A DNA stretch of 64,000 bases from Brassica napus (GCF_020379485.1 NW_026015111.1:1-64000), one strand, 5' to 3'. Positions 11,794 to 24,776 are shown, numbered from the stretch's first letter. Notes: generated by a model not told the origin, from the sequence alone. Numbers and translations: made by a program.

Positions 11794-13551
11794 ACTTCCT
11801 CTCTCTACATATATCCTTCTCTCTCCTCCCTTCTATATGTATAGACGCCAGAAAAAAATGTCTCACACCGGCCTTTTGGTTTTAAAGACTTTCTTACATT
11901 ATATATTTATATTATCCCCCTTTGATTTATTTATAACCATTCCCAAACAATAATTTATGTAAATAATTTTTTATTGTGTTATTTCTTTTAACATGATTAC
12001 ATTTGACCGGGAAATGTAATTTAATAGTTTGTATTAGTACTATACAATTTCATCATTATGTTATCATCCATATTCAAACCTGGTCGAATTCGTGTGTATA
12101 TGTTTGGTATAGCAGAAAAAGAGGAAGAATATATTTGCATTTACATCTGGTAGGGTATTATTGATACATATTGAAATGATCTTTAAGAGAATATATTTAG
12201 ATATGTTCATATCTTGTGTTATACTTATCTCTCATGTGATCTATCTAAATATATATCTATGTGCAATTTTTCTATTTAAAAAGAAAATAATTAACATAAA
12301 TAAAATTAGAAGAATCCATTTTCAAATTTTTGTAACACTCTAGGGTCATCTGAGAATTTGATACATATCTATAGAGTATTAATTTCTTACCCGGCCTTCA
12401 TCAAATTAGAAATTAACTAATGTATCCTTATATAAACATTTTATCACACTAGTCTTTACTTTGTTCACCAAAATGACCATTTCCTTCACATTTAATCTTT
12501 AGCACACATGAGCCTATCATATACCATGCGATCTTACAATTAAAACATAGAATTGGAACCCTGGATTGGGATAGAACTTACAAGTTAAGGGAGTTCAAAC
12601 TTGAGCCAATCAAGAACAATGTTGCTAAGATCAACGAACGAAGGTGAATGAAGCAGGAGGATGAGTAGAACGAGATCGGGTTTTAAATCAATGACCAAGC
12701 GTCCAGATAAGTTAGTTCGGTCCAATTATCTTGGGCTGTATACAATTGGGTACCAAACAAAACCTCCAGACAATCTACACCAAAGCGCAAACAACAGACC
12801 CAATAACCCTATTGAGACCAAGTCAAATTGCAATTTGCAGTTTTATTTATGGTTCAGACCAAGTTGCCCAGTGTCGCTCTCAATTCCAGATTGGTTTAAA
12901 CATTAAATCAATCGAATTTTATTTCCCTCCCCGTGCCGCGAGCTTTGACTGGCTTTGACCAGCCTAGCGTAGCTTTATCGCTTGGGACCAAATACGGGAC
13001 GTGGCCATTTCAGATAAAAGAGATGATCATTAGTATATTCTATACATGAACGCCAAGTAACGCAAAGCATATATATATTTTAACATGCTTTAACCAAACA
13101 CAAAATATTACCTTGGGATAAGGTTTTCATATTTATGTGTTTCCAGAAGAAAAAAAACACTTAGAACACATTATTTAGGATATCGAAAAGAATCGACGGT
13201 AAAAATAATCCAGAATTTTAAGAACCATATATGATATCATATCTAACACTTAACTAGCTAATTTAAAAAAAAAGTAATATATTGACATATATCGTATCAG
13301 ACACTAGGGCTAAAACTCATAAATGTTGTTATTTATGGGTAAATAAAAAAACGTAATTATTAGTTTATTACATTAAAAAAATTAAACCCGACCCCAAAAT
13401 TTTCGTCCTCTTTAAAGATGTAGCTCGTTGAAGGCTTAAAACATACGATATGGTAGCAAGTTCCATGCAAAAGGACAACATATAATAACAACACTTCACT
13501 TTTCCTTTCTCTCTCTCTCTCTCTTTTCTTTCTTCTCTCCAAGCTTCTTTA
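11794..13551. other. Divergent intergenic region PSY3-like / TBL45
   Basis: This separates the minus-strand peptide gene from plus-strand TBL45 and should hold both promoters. CT/GA-rich tracts lie near 11797-11840 and at 13505-13540, just upstream of the two start codons. A GC-richer block at about 12540-12960 has open frames of 75-81 codons without recognisable motifs, and I assign it no gene. A PHF5-like gene expected nearby in Arabidopsis (At2g30000) was not seen. Confidence 0.5.
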
Positions 13552-16500
13552 ATGTCGCATCTTCAGTGTCTCACTTTCCTCTTCTTGTTTCTTTTACTCC
13601 AAAACGCCACGTCAGCTTCACCCCTCCCTCTCCGCCGGAGACCGGTTCACAACAACAGCACTCACAGCAACTTCGCTAAGCATCCACGACGTAGAGTGGT
13701 TTTTCCGGTGAACCGGAGTAGCTGCGACCTCTTCGCTGGCGAGTGGGTGCGGGACGCGACATACCCACTTTACCGGGTGGAGGAATGCGGCAGAGGAATG
13801 ATAGATCCGGGATTTGATTGTCAGACTTACGGCAGACCTGACTCCGACTATCTTAAGTTCCGGTGGAAACCTTTCAATTGCGACGTCCCAAGGTTAACAA
13901 AACTCACTCACTAGTCACTAGCAGTAGCAGGCTATTTCATTAGACTAATACATTGATTTAAGCTAATGTTGTTTATTTATCTTGCTTTTGAGGGACATTG
14001 TTATCGAGTTTATAATTTCTCCTCGAATATTTAAACACATCCAAGCTTATGTTTAGAGACAAATTAATTTACGCTTAAGCTTTACAACATAAATAATATT
14101 TGGATCATATATATCAGTGGTCCAGAAATTATTATATATGTACAATAACCACATACGATTTGTTATATGGTTATTGGACACTTTTATATTTAAACATATA
14201 GTCCAGGTGTTACTTAAAAATCTTATGGAAGTTTCGCCTTTATGAGTTGAGTAATAAGTACAAGTTCAGTAGATTCGTTTTTATTAACAAAACGGAATTG
14301 ATTTGCTGTTGTTGGGGAAGTTTGGTGCGATTAAGATGATTAGTTCTTATTAGTTGTACGGTCGACGCAATAATTTATATAATTACTTTTAATGTTTGGA
14401 AAGCAGGTTCAATGGGGTGAAGTTTCTACAGAAGATGAGAAACAAAACAGTGATGTTTGTTGGTGATTCGTTGGGTAGAAACCAATGGGAGTCGTTGATG
14501 TGTATGATATCTTCATCAGCACCGTTCATTAGTACAAATCTTATTCATGAAGATCCTCTCTCTACCTTCAAGATCCTTGTAAGTTCCAACACTACTTTCT
14601 ACTGTCGGTTTAATGAACTTTTTTTTTTTTTTTTTTCTGTAAGAGCATCTCCAACCCATTGCTATTTTCACTTCTATAATACTCCCTCTGTTTTTTAAAG
14701 ATGAATGTTCTAGGATTTTCACACTTATTAAGAAACCATATTAAAACTTAGTTATTAATGCATAGTTTTTTGTAACTTTATATTTCCTATATTTTTAAAC
14801 CAATAGGATTAAAAGAAATGTAATTAATATTTTTGAAACACACAATTTTTCATTATTAATTGACAAAATATGCTTTGAAAATATGAAAATACATCTTTTA
14901 GAAACAAAATATTTTCCTAGAACATCCATCTTTAAAAAACAGAGGGAGTAGCATTTAGAGGTGAAATTGCTCTAACCCACCTCTATTTCTTCCTCTATAA
15001 TAGAGATCTCTATTTTTTCCTCTATTTATAGAGGAAGAAATAGCATTCCTCTATTTTTTACTATATATTTTAAAAATTGCTATTTTAGAGGAATATATTG
15101 GAGTATATCTCACCTCTATTATAGAGTTCCCCTATTTTAGAGGTGAAAATAGCAAAATACATTGGAGATGGTCTAAGTAGGTCGAATTGGATAGAATAAA
15201 CTCGTGAAAATTGAGCCAGAGTTGTATACTCTCTCTCTTTTTTTTCTTTAAGTAGGTCGAATTGGATAGAATAAATTCGTGAAAATTGAGTTAGAAGTTG
15301 TATACTCCCTCCGTTGTATAAAATTATATTTTTTATAAAAAAATTTTGTTTCAAAAGATCTATTTTTTACATTTTCAATATATGTTTTATTAAGTAATTG
15401 CAAACTTTAGAAAACTTTAATTACATTTATTAAATTTTTATTAACTTAAAATTATTGAAATAATATAATCACAAAATGTTATGCAAATTTAATGTATTTT
15501 ATTAAAATGTACGAAAAATGATTGAGTATTTACAAAACGTCATTGTCAAATGGTATTAGCTGATCAACTTGACGTCGTCGGTGGAACTTTCTTGGTCCAG
15601 TAAAAGGACAAAAGAAAAAAACTAATACCCTCGAAAACAAACATCAGTTACTATACTTTTATACACTTAAATCGTTAAATTATCGTATTCGCTTACATTT
15701 CTGCAGTTCTGTGCATGCATATTAAATATTTTATATTTTCAGTTACTTAAATCGAAGATCTACGAATTAGAACAATAACTGCTAGCTAATACATAACAAA
15801 ACATGTTCTCTTAATTAATATTTGTTTCAGGATTTAGTGGAAATCAGTTTTCGCATTAAACTATATTTTATGTACGTAGTACGTTTACGATACTAAAGTT
15901 TTAATTGGTGATATAAGATTATACAACTTTGGGTCTCACTGATGTATAATCCAATCATAATGAAAACAAGTTTAGTGTGCTGAAAACAACATCAGGTATT
16001 TTTCTTAAAAATAATTGAAAAGTGACGTTAAGCACAAGAATTCATTTTAGTTTTTATATCCAACCTCTTTATCTCAAACTACTAATTTAGAGTTTTGCTA
16101 ATACATGGCAGGATTACAACGTTAAAGTGTCATTCTATAGAGCTCCTTATCTTGTAGACATAGACAAAATTCACGGAAAGACAACTCTTAAACTTGACGA
16201 AATCTCTGTCGATGCATCGGACGCTTGGAGAACAGCCGACGTTCTGCTGTTCAACACTGGTCATTGGTGGAGCCACACAGGGTCTCTACGAGGGTAAGCT
16301 AAATTGTTACCTCTATTTTCACATAGCTAGGGCCTAGGGTGGTGGTGAAAAGATCTTTTGGGCTAACAAAATTTGAGTGAAAAGTGAAAGTTTGAGGGGA
16401 GTGAAACAGGTGGGAGCAGATGGAGACAGGAGGGAGATATTACGGCGACATGGATAGGTTGGTGGCACTAAGAAAAGGACTAAGAACATGGTCTAATTGG

Positions 16501-17712
16501 GTCCTTCGTTATATCAACTCCCCTCTCACTAGAGTTTTCTTCCTCTCCGTCTCACCCACACACTACAAGTATGTACTCTCTTTTTCTTTTTCTTTTTCTA
16601 AGCTTACTTTGTTTTATCAATTTTTATGTACAAGTTAGTAACTCGTGTCATATGACATGGTGGGTTCTTTGATGAGGTTGCCTCGTATATAAGCACATAT
16701 AGTGTTGCTAATAAGTAAATCACCGTGCTTTCAACGGCAAAGTAATTTTTGATAACAAGAAATATAATGAAACACATATTGATTTTGAGAGTTTCCAGAT
16801 GTAGCCAAACCATATTAAATATAGTATATACTATCTAGTTGGCGTTCTAGTTGCTACCAAACTACTATCTATAGTAGTACTAACCATTGTGGCCTCAAAT
16901 TCGCTAGCTAGCCTAAAAGTCTATACGTGGATAAAATACGTGTTTATGAACAATTATTTCATTAGAAATTACTAAAATGGATAACGATGAGACTAGTCTG
17001 CTGATAAAGGTCCACATATGAGCTGTGTGTGTGTTCATTTAAGGGCCCAAATAATAGTCCAATTGATTTAGTTTCGCCAATGAGAAAGTTTCTCATTTGC
17101 AAGTTGTAAAGCAAAAGGATATATAATGTACCACCAAACATAACATTTAATGTTGTATCCTACCATTCCTACATACATTTATAATAAAGTTCACTTGCGA
17201 TAATTTTATAAAAGATTTAGGTTTTGTTTTTCTTAACATGTAATCAAATTGTTACTCTATTAACTTATTGGATTCCGCAATTGCAGCTTTACTTAAAATC
17301 TAGGGAATAATAAGTAAAATATTGATTACAAACTTGATTACTTGATGTGAAAATGTGATGCAGTCCAAATGAGTGGACTTCAAGGGCAAAAGCTTCAACG
17401 ATAGCTCAAGGAGGAAAAAGCTGCTACGGCCAAACGACACCGTATAGTGGAACAACGTACCCAACAAGTTCATATGTGAACCAGAAGAAAGTAATTGATG
17501 AAGTGGTGAAAGAGATGGATTCCCATGTCTCATTGATGGATATAACTATGCTCTCTGCTCTTCGAATAGACGGTCATCCTTCAATCTACAGTGGCGATCT
17601 CAATCCTTCTCTAAAGAGATTTCCTGACCGTTCATCGGATTGTAGCCATTGGTGTCTTCCTGGTCTCCCCGATACTTGGAACCAACTGTTCTATGCTGCT
17701 TTGATGTTTTAA
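13552..17712 (+). CDS. TBL45: TRICHOME BIREFRINGENCE-LIKE 45 (five exons)
   Basis: Exons at 13552-13892, 14407-14578, 16112-16293, 16410-16568 and 17364-17712 join in frame across GT-AG introns to give 400 residues, the usual family size. Residues 1-22 form a signal anchor (hydrophobic [10 protein letters not shown]), placing the catalytic part in the Golgi lumen. The TBL domain starts at about [13 protein letters not shown] (residues 56-68). The GDS motif is at 133-135 in [10 protein letters not shown], and DCSHWCLPG at 377-385 carries the DxxH acid-histidine pair near the C terminus. TBL proteins transfer acetyl groups to cell-wall polysaccharides; the substrate of this member is not evident from sequence. 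Position beside AP2C1 and strong remembered similarity identify At2g30010/TBL45. Introns 2 and 4 are the long ones; intron 2 carries nested MITEs. Confidence 0.93.
14643..15173. repeat. Tourist/Harbinger-like MITE in TBL45 intron 2
   Basis: It begins GAGCATCTCCAAC and ends with the inverse GGAGATGGTC, flanked by TAA on both sides (14640-14642 and 15174-15176), a 3-bp duplication typical of PIF/Harbinger MITEs. Without the Stowaway inserted in it the element is about 262 bp. A sister copy lies at 50597-50836. Confidence 0.8.
14682..14948. repeat. Stowaway-type MITE nested in a Tourist-like MITE
   Basis: 267 bp with inverted ends CTCCCTCTGTTTTTTAAAGA, which stay paired for over 30 bases with one mismatch, flanked by TA (14680-14681 and 14949-14950). 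TA duplications and CTCCCT ends are the Tc1/mariner Stowaway signature. The near-identical ends suggest a fairly recent insertion. Confidence 0.88.
15174..15307. repeat. Tandem duplication, 75-bp unit
   Basis: The block starting TAAGTAGGTCGAATTGG occurs at 15174 and again at 15249 with a few substitutions, followed by a partial Stowaway-like end (CTCCCTCCG) at about 15304. The first copy starts exactly at the TAA flank of the adjacent Tourist-like MITE. Confidence 0.75.
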
Positions 17713-18314
17713 GATCTGACTAATCAAATATCATCCAAATGTATCTATTGCAGTATAGTATGTTTTTATTGTAAGTTGTTATGATTCACTAGACGCATAA
17801 TTGTAATCCACGGGAATCTTTTTCTGCGACACTTCTTCAATGATTGTTGTTAAGAAATGGTATTTTAATCGACTGAAAGAACATTTTTAGGTGGATCAAT
17901 AGGAAAAGATTAAAGGACCATTCATTAGGCCTAAGATCCCAATTTTATTTTAATTGGTTTGAGCGTATGAATTAAAAACACACCCCAGTTGCAAGATAAT
18001 TGTGACTCACATATTTTTGGTGCAGTATACCTAAATTATGTTCGTCGTTGTAGTTTCGGCCATTAGAAAATCTTATTCGACGGATTGAAGATATTCCGTT
18101 GTCAGAAATTGTTTAAGCTTGTTAAGTAGATCGGGATGCAAAAGATATGAAGGCATTCTCATCTTTTGGTTTGCTACTCGCCTTTGATTATTAACCATAG
18201 TAGCCTAGGCAAAAGTTAGGATTTAACTAGGGTGCACTTGATGTACACAAATGTTATAATTGAATATAAGTTTACGTTCGTTTTCAAAAAGGTATTCGGT
18301 TGAAGTATTTTATT
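17713..18314. other. TBL45 3' flank
   Basis: This holds the presumed TBL45 3' UTR (AT-rich, no precise poly(A) signal chosen) and unassigned intergenic sequence up to a foldback element. Confidence 0.5.
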
Positions 18315-18851
18315 GAAAAAAAAGATTAGAATAGCACAAAACCAAGTTTTTGTTCCTAAACTAGCACTCAAACCTCAAAGTCACAAAAATATGTTTCATT
18401 AAAGAGGTAAATATACATTTATATCCATTGGGCTAATTAATCCAAATCTTAGTGTTTAGAGTTAAGGGGTGAGGTTTTGAAATTAGAGTTTAAAATTTTA
18501 TAAAATAAATACTAAAAATTAAAAATAAAAATTAAAAAAAACAGTTTCAAAAAGTATTTTTGAATTATAAAAAGAAAATTTGAAAAAAAAATAAAAAAAA
18601 ATTCGAAAAAAAGTTTCAAAAAAGAAATTATAAAAAATTTTGAATCTGAAAACATATAATCTGAAACTATAAAACGTTTCTTTTTTCATTTTTTTTTATT
18701 TGTTTTTATTTATTTTTGTTTGTTTATTTAATTTTAAACCAATGGTATTATGAATATTTTACCCTTTAATAAATATCATTTTTGTGACTTTCGCCTTCTA
18801 GTGCTATTTTTGATACAAAAACTCAAAAGATGCTATTATTGACAATTGCCC
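18315..18851. mobile_element. Foldback Mutator-like element, 9-bp TSD
   Basis: 537 bp with long imperfect inverted arms: AGTCACAAAAATAT near 18380 pairs with TTTTTGTGACTTTCG near 18780, and AATAGCAC pairs with GTGCTATT. Perfect 9-bp duplications TATTTTATT lie at 18306-18314 and 18852-18860. The centre is A/T homopolymer-rich with no coding potential. Confidence 0.8.
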
Positions 18852-20360
18852 TATTTTATTTCACTCATTTTAGATGTAGCTAATGACTATAAACTGGGAA
18901 TGAATTTTAGTTGACGGTTAGAGATAGATACATTTAATTAGTCTAAGACAAAAACAAATAACAAGTTTCTGGCCTCTCACAAGTACATATTGTATAGGAT
19001 TTGTTGCCCATAAATTTCACTAGAATCAAAGAAGATCAAAAGCACTAATGGATCTGTTTTCTACTTTCTGTTACACATGCATTCTCTCTATCTCTCTAGA
19101 AAAGATAAGCAACAAGAAGAAACTCTATATGCCACAACAAGATGAAGAGAAAGCGATAAAACTCTAGAAGTTATAAGTCTAGTTACTTATATCTCAAGTT
19201 TCTGCCAACTTGTGTATTTTGTTGGAATGGGCCCAATATATGTGCATTATGGGCAAGAGTGATAATCGGGGTGAATGCTACATACTTTCTCTTCGAATTC
19301 AATGAGAATGGGCTCAATCAAAATGACCTTATTTCCTTTTGAAATGCATGGTTGGTTCAACTAGGTTCTTTTGTGAATCTCCTCAAAGCAGTGGGCTCGC
19401 TTGCCACATTGAAGTTTAATGCATAAATATTTGCTAAAAACATTTGAAGAAAATTTCAATGCGATTCAACGGCGGACCGTACAAGTGCAACAACTACAAT
19501 TATGGAGTGGGAACCTTCTTTGCTTGATTAATCATTCTATATGGTCAACGAATATATACTCATCTTGATGACCAAGTCCAATCGTAAAAGTAGAGGTCTT
19601 ATAGCTGACTCATTCTTCAGCTGAAAACAGTATTTGAACACAATAGACAATCATACAATTACCAATTACTGTAATGATTCAAACTAATGATGTTATATAT
19701 ATCTGAGAGTTGCCATCAAAAGACTATAGTCGCCGTGAGCGACCGAGAAAATATCTAAACAAGTATGTGCATAGAAATATAAAATTGTTTACTTTCTGGT
19801 AACTGAAATCATGTATTAGACAGAATACAGACCAAGTAATGGAGTAACTTATGTGTTGGAAAAAAAGACCACATACAAATTATGAATTGGTACTCAAGAA
19901 GAATAAGACTTTTACTTGCTAGCGCATTGTTTTATTCATGACACGTGAGAATGTTTGTAGTCTATGTGAATGTTTGCATGCTCTTTCTTTACAACCTCTC
20001 TCCTCCTGACGTAACACTCGTCCTACCTGTAACAAAACTAAATTAGTACTAGTAAAGTTTAATACAGTATATTTATAAACAAAAGCATTGGTAATGGTAT
20101 AATAAGGTTTGGTCTTATGATATTAGCACATACTGATTTTCTATTTATTTTCTCTCATAATTATTTTTTTAGTGAAATGCAAGGTCATATCTCTGTTGCA
20201 ATTAAACCCTATATATTTTTTAAAATCCCATATATATATATATATGCATTTTGTTCTGTATGAAATTTGCTACTTTGCACCATATATATGTATGTAATTT
20301 TAATTTGTACTCCTATAATTAACATAGGTTAGAGAGGGGGGGGGAATATAGTTTATAAAT

Positions 20361-20463
20361 AACATATTGTATGGATTGGAAGATCATATTTTATGGATTG
20401 GAATATAATTAACATATTGTATGGATTGGAATATAATTAACATATTGTATGGATTGGAAGATC
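20361..20463. repeat. Tandem repeat, three copies
   Basis: The 20-mer AACATATTGTATGGATTGGA occurs exactly at 20361, 20411 and 20439, with partial copies between. Confidence 0.9.
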
Positions 20464-22619
20464 ATCTTTTTATAAATTTAATATATTCTGCAGAAACATT
20501 GAGTTTCCGTGATTTATATGCATTTTAATGTATAAACTTGGTAATAATGGTTTAATAAAAGTTTTATTACGTATAATCTAATTCACTTATTTTAATATCT
20601 CAATAATTTTGATCTGCGATTCTAGAAAATACGAGTTCGGTTCTTCTTTTTTTTTTTTTTTTGAACAGAACGAGTTCGGTTCTTCCTTCTACTTTTATTC
20701 ATCTTTGTTGTTGTTTGATCAAAAAAAAATCATCTTTGTTGTTAGTTCTTCTCCATCAGCCAATTGTGAAGCCCTAATCTAACTTTAACAAGAAACATGC
20801 TCTGGATTTTTTCTGTATTGATTCAATGGACTGTTCAAACTTCTTAATACAGGAAGAAAAAAATGATCTACTTTCCTAAACGTATGATCTCTAAGAATAC
20901 TAATATAATGATAATTAGTAGTATCGGATATAAGTAGAGACAGTTAGATAATTTGTTCATGGATACCAAAGTTTGATCTTTCTAGCACATAAATCGATAA
21001 TATTCTTTTTCCAACGAATACCGTTTTTAAGTAAGAAAAGAACTATCCGTTACAATGTCACAACTCATAAAATTGTACACACACTCTTAAGGAGACTTGT
21101 ATTATACCTATTTTTATTAGAAGACCTCGTGTGAATTGAGATAATTAAAGGTTTTGATTTCACAACGGTCGCCAGTGGACACCGGAGAAAAAAAACAAAC
21201 AAACAAAGAAGGCTCCTCTCAGTCTCCAACGGTCACTTGCTAAGAAGCTGCGACTGCGACCAGCGAAAATTATATACCAAATCAAATTACAGCACGTAAG
21301 CTCTAAAGGGACCCACAACGGTCTTATAATCTGTTTCCATTCATTATTTAAGAAGAATAAATAAATTTTAAAGTGAAAAGTTATCAATCAACACTTCGTT
21401 GACAAAAAAAAAATAAAATCAATCAACACTTCTTTAACACATATACGTTAACTAGTAGTAACGCCACATGCCCAAGTAGACGTGTTCTTGACTTATACTG
21501 AACTGTCAGTTTTACCCTCACAAAGTAGACCAAACTAAAATGCTTACTTCAATCGTTGTTCTGGTTTGGAGGCGGTGAATTACAATTTGGCCTTCTAAAA
21601 TTCTCCTTTGGTGTTTTGCTGTGTTTTTTTGAATTTTTTTCTTTTAAGTAAAATGTTAAATTATTATATCAATTTTCGAATTTGTAACAGAAGTTACACA
21701 GTTAACAAGTACTAGAATGCGAAAAAATAAAACTAAACAACATAACTAAGTGGAATAAAACAAACCCGAAGGTAGCTCTTGAATTTTAATCACTGACGAG
21801 CTTTTCTTATTATTTGAAATGGTCTCGAATAGATCTACTCCACTAGGCATAATTTTGACACTGTAAGACACTTTCTATCTTTTGAATTACTTTCTTAGAC
21901 ACTTCTCACTTGTCCAACACAATATGCTTATCAAAAGACTTTCTTACCCTCATTTCAGACCAGACCAAGCTTCACCTAACCAAACATAAGTAACCATGGT
22001 TCCATCATTTTTAATACGATTTTTATATTTTGGAAATATCCAACCACGTTTTCATTTAAGGAGAATTCAAAACACATATCTACTTTCACTTTCTCCAGAC
22101 CAAGAAAATTCTAATTTCTTCATCTCTCTTTCTAACAACTGGAACGTAGATTAAGTGAACTCAAAAGCTTACTGAATTGGATCTGCAGTTTGACGAACAA
22201 CAATGGCGAAGAAGAAGTCCAAGTCTTCTCCGGCGAAGGCCAAGAAAAATTCCAATGCATCTTAGGAATCAGTCTGCAAAAGGTTTCTTTTTTGATTCTC
22301 CGTCGTTCCTCCGCCGACGGAGAAGAAGTCCAAGTCTTCTCTGCCGTTCCTTTGTTTTTAACCTAATTAGACTAGCTATTAATATTTTTCCAAACTGAAA
22401 ACTCCATGAATTTAAGCTCAGTGAAGCTTTGATTTATTTACATATCAAGATTTCTTTATGATGAAGTAATATATGGAAAACACTGGATTTAGACTTGCTT
22501 CAGATTTGTGAAAAAAAAATGGTGTAAAGCACATGACTATTTCAGTGGAGCCTTAAAAATGGCTCCTTCCGTGAGATTTAATTTAAAGGTTTAGTGTTCT
22601 TCCATTGAGATGCTCTTCC

Positions 22620-22701
22620 GTCCAGATGTTTGAATGAAATATGTATGTCCACATAAACTGTGTCCACAAACTCTATGTCCTTAGAATCCTATATAATATA
22701 T

Positions 22702-22748
<47 letters not shown>

Positions 22749-23108
22749 ACAAAACAGTATTTACAAAATTTTATATGATTGAGAACTCTTCCGACGAACT
22801 TTCATCTATGGCATCTTGTATAATTCAGAAACAAACTAAAAAATATATGACTTGGAAAATCTGTAAATCCTATACAAAATCATGTCCACAAATTTACGAA
22901 GAAATGTCTGGAAATGAACCTTGGACACAAAATTGATTCTACAAAATTTTGTTCACAAAACTTTGTCCATAAAATCATGTCCAGGTTTTTTGAATATGAA
23001 AAATAAACAAAATTTACTATATCCACAATTTTGCTGTCCACATTTCTCAAATAAAAAAAAATTATTATCCAAACTTTTTATGTTCAAATAACCTTTTGTA
23101 TAAATGTT

Positions 23109-23142
<34 letters not shown>

Positions 23143-23430
23143 AAAACGGATGTCTAAATGTAGAGAATTAAAAATCATAATTTATAGTCATAAATTTATT
23201 TGATTTAAATATTTTGAAAAGAAAATATAGGCAAAACACATTAAAGGGTGAAATAAACAAGAATAACAAGTAACTAATATAGAACTAACTTGGTGTAAGT
23301 ATGGATTCAATGTTTTAGTGTTAGTGTCCAACTTTGATGTCCATGTCCACATTTTTTGTTTATGTATTTTTTTTCCATATCTACACTTTTTCCATCCATA
23401 TTTTCTATGTCCATGTATTTTTATATAATT
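22620..23430 (+). repeat. TGTCCA-rich low-complexity region
   Basis: About a dozen TGTCCA/TGTCCACA words occur on the plus strand only, spaced irregularly by AT-rich sequence. It could be a decayed minisatellite or a transposon interior. There is no ORF-level coherence. Confidence 0.45.
22706..22746. repeat. (AT)n microsatellite
   Basis: About 40 bp of AT dinucleotides. A second run lies at about 23110-23141. Confidence 0.9.
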
Positions 23431-24035
23431 TTTAAAATATATATAATATATATATACAAGTGTATCTTAAAATATAAAGAAAAAGAAATTATAATTTATT
23501 GTAACAATTATAATTTCTTTATAGATCTTAAAATTTTGAAAAAAGACAAATATATATATATGTGGAGAAGAAGGAATATTTTATTATCAAATCTACTTTC
23601 TCAACCAAAATTGGTCTTCACCTTTGGATTGGCTTTCATCCGACAGCTGTTGTTTGTCACTGCTCTCCAGGAACCAAACGACAACTTCTCCGAGTAAACA
23701 CAAAACGCAAAGCTGAACGGTAGTTGTTGACAACTTGACAATATAAAAAATATTATCACTAACTCAACCCTGGTCTCGGTTAAGGAAGTGAGGGGCATAT
23801 TGGTCTCAAATCAGCTCAGAAACATGATAAAGTGTCCCTCCAGCGTGTTGTGTCTGAATGTGTTAAAAAGAGAGAAAAAGTGTCTCAATATGTAACTCAT
23901 GTCATGTACAATTAAGATCTTTTGCACATTTTATGCATTGTGAGAGGGGAAGTTCTCCTTGGTGGATACTTTTGAGTAAAAGACCAACTCACTTTCCAAC
24001 AAAACAAATAATAAGACACTTATCATCTAATATTA

Positions 24036-24305
24036 GACCATCTGCAACCGTGGATTCGGTAAAGAATCCTTAAAAATTCATTTTTTTATTTTTTTTATTA
24101 TTTATTTTTCAATAAAGAAAAAAAAATAGCCAATGGTAAGTCGCCATTAAACAGCGGGACCCGCAAACAGTGACAATATTTTTCAAGGATTGATCCTTAT
24201 ATAAGGATAAGAAAAGGCTAATCCTTAATATTGTGTGGAACCTATCAAATTTTTTATAATTTTTTACCTAGGTTTTGGAGCTAAGAGGCTCCATTGCAGA
24301 TGCCC
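24036..24305. repeat. Tourist/Harbinger-like MITE in the AP2C1 upstream region
   Basis: Ends GACCATCTGCAACC and (inverted) GGGCATCTGCAATGG, flanked by TTA at 24033-24035 and 24306-24308. It lies about 470 bp upstream of the AP2C1 start codon, so it may separate or supply promoter elements. Confidence 0.75.
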
Positions 24306-24656
24306 TTAATCCAACTACTCACATTACTTATTTAATAAAAATTAATATTAAATACACTTAACTCGTATAATATATACAAAATTACTATAAAGATACAAAA
24401 CAATTATGTTATTCTACTTTCTCCCAGTAAAAAGCAAAATAAAATTCTCTTTTCTGGTCAACTGAATAAAATTCTATTTTTGTTACCCTAAAAATAATAA
24501 TAACTTTTGTAGAAGGTGAGACCAGAAGAATTGCAAAGGGCACATACGTCTTTTCAAAAGTCAATGACAGAAACTAAAGTTTGAATAAAGAGAAGCGGCT
24601 CGATAAACACGGACTCCATTAATATTATATTAACTCATCACCTTCTCTCTCACTCT

Positions 24657-24668
24657 TTATATTTAAAC
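24657..24668 (+). promoter_or_regulatory. Probable AP2C1 TATA box
   Basis: TTTATATTTAAA lies about 115 bp upstream of the start codon and is followed by a CT-rich leader. TTGAC W-box cores on the minus strand lie upstream at about 24456 (GGTCAA) and about 24559 (AGTCAA). W-boxes would fit the stress and wound inducibility known for Arabidopsis AP2C1, but their use here is inferred. Confidence 0.5.
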
Positions 24669-24776
24669 CTCTTCTCTCTCTCTATCCTCATTATATTTCT
24701 CAACGACAAAGATAGAGAGAAAGAAAAACAAGACACAGATCAATCTTTGAACTCGAATTTTCTGTTAGACTAAACC

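Larger units (their letters stand above)
18861..24035. other. Intergenic, transposon-derived and unassigned
   Basis: About 5 kb between TBL45 and AP2C1 without a supported gene. It contains short tandem repeats (20.36 kb), a small direct duplication around an oligo-T tract (about 20.63-20.69 kb), AT microsatellites and a TGTCCA-rich stretch (22.6-23.4 kb). A 20-codon frame at 22204-22266 (start MAKKKSKSSPAKAKK) resembles the lysine-rich start of some plant retroelement or nuclear proteins, but is far too short to call. Confidence 0.5.

Noticed and set aside
22177..22398. Arg-rich 73-codon frame as a small nuclear protein
   Set aside because: Repetitive RRRRSPSLL composition from a duplicated GAAGAAGTCCAAG word, no homologue recalled, and an alternative frame (MAKKKSKSS...) stops after 20 codons.
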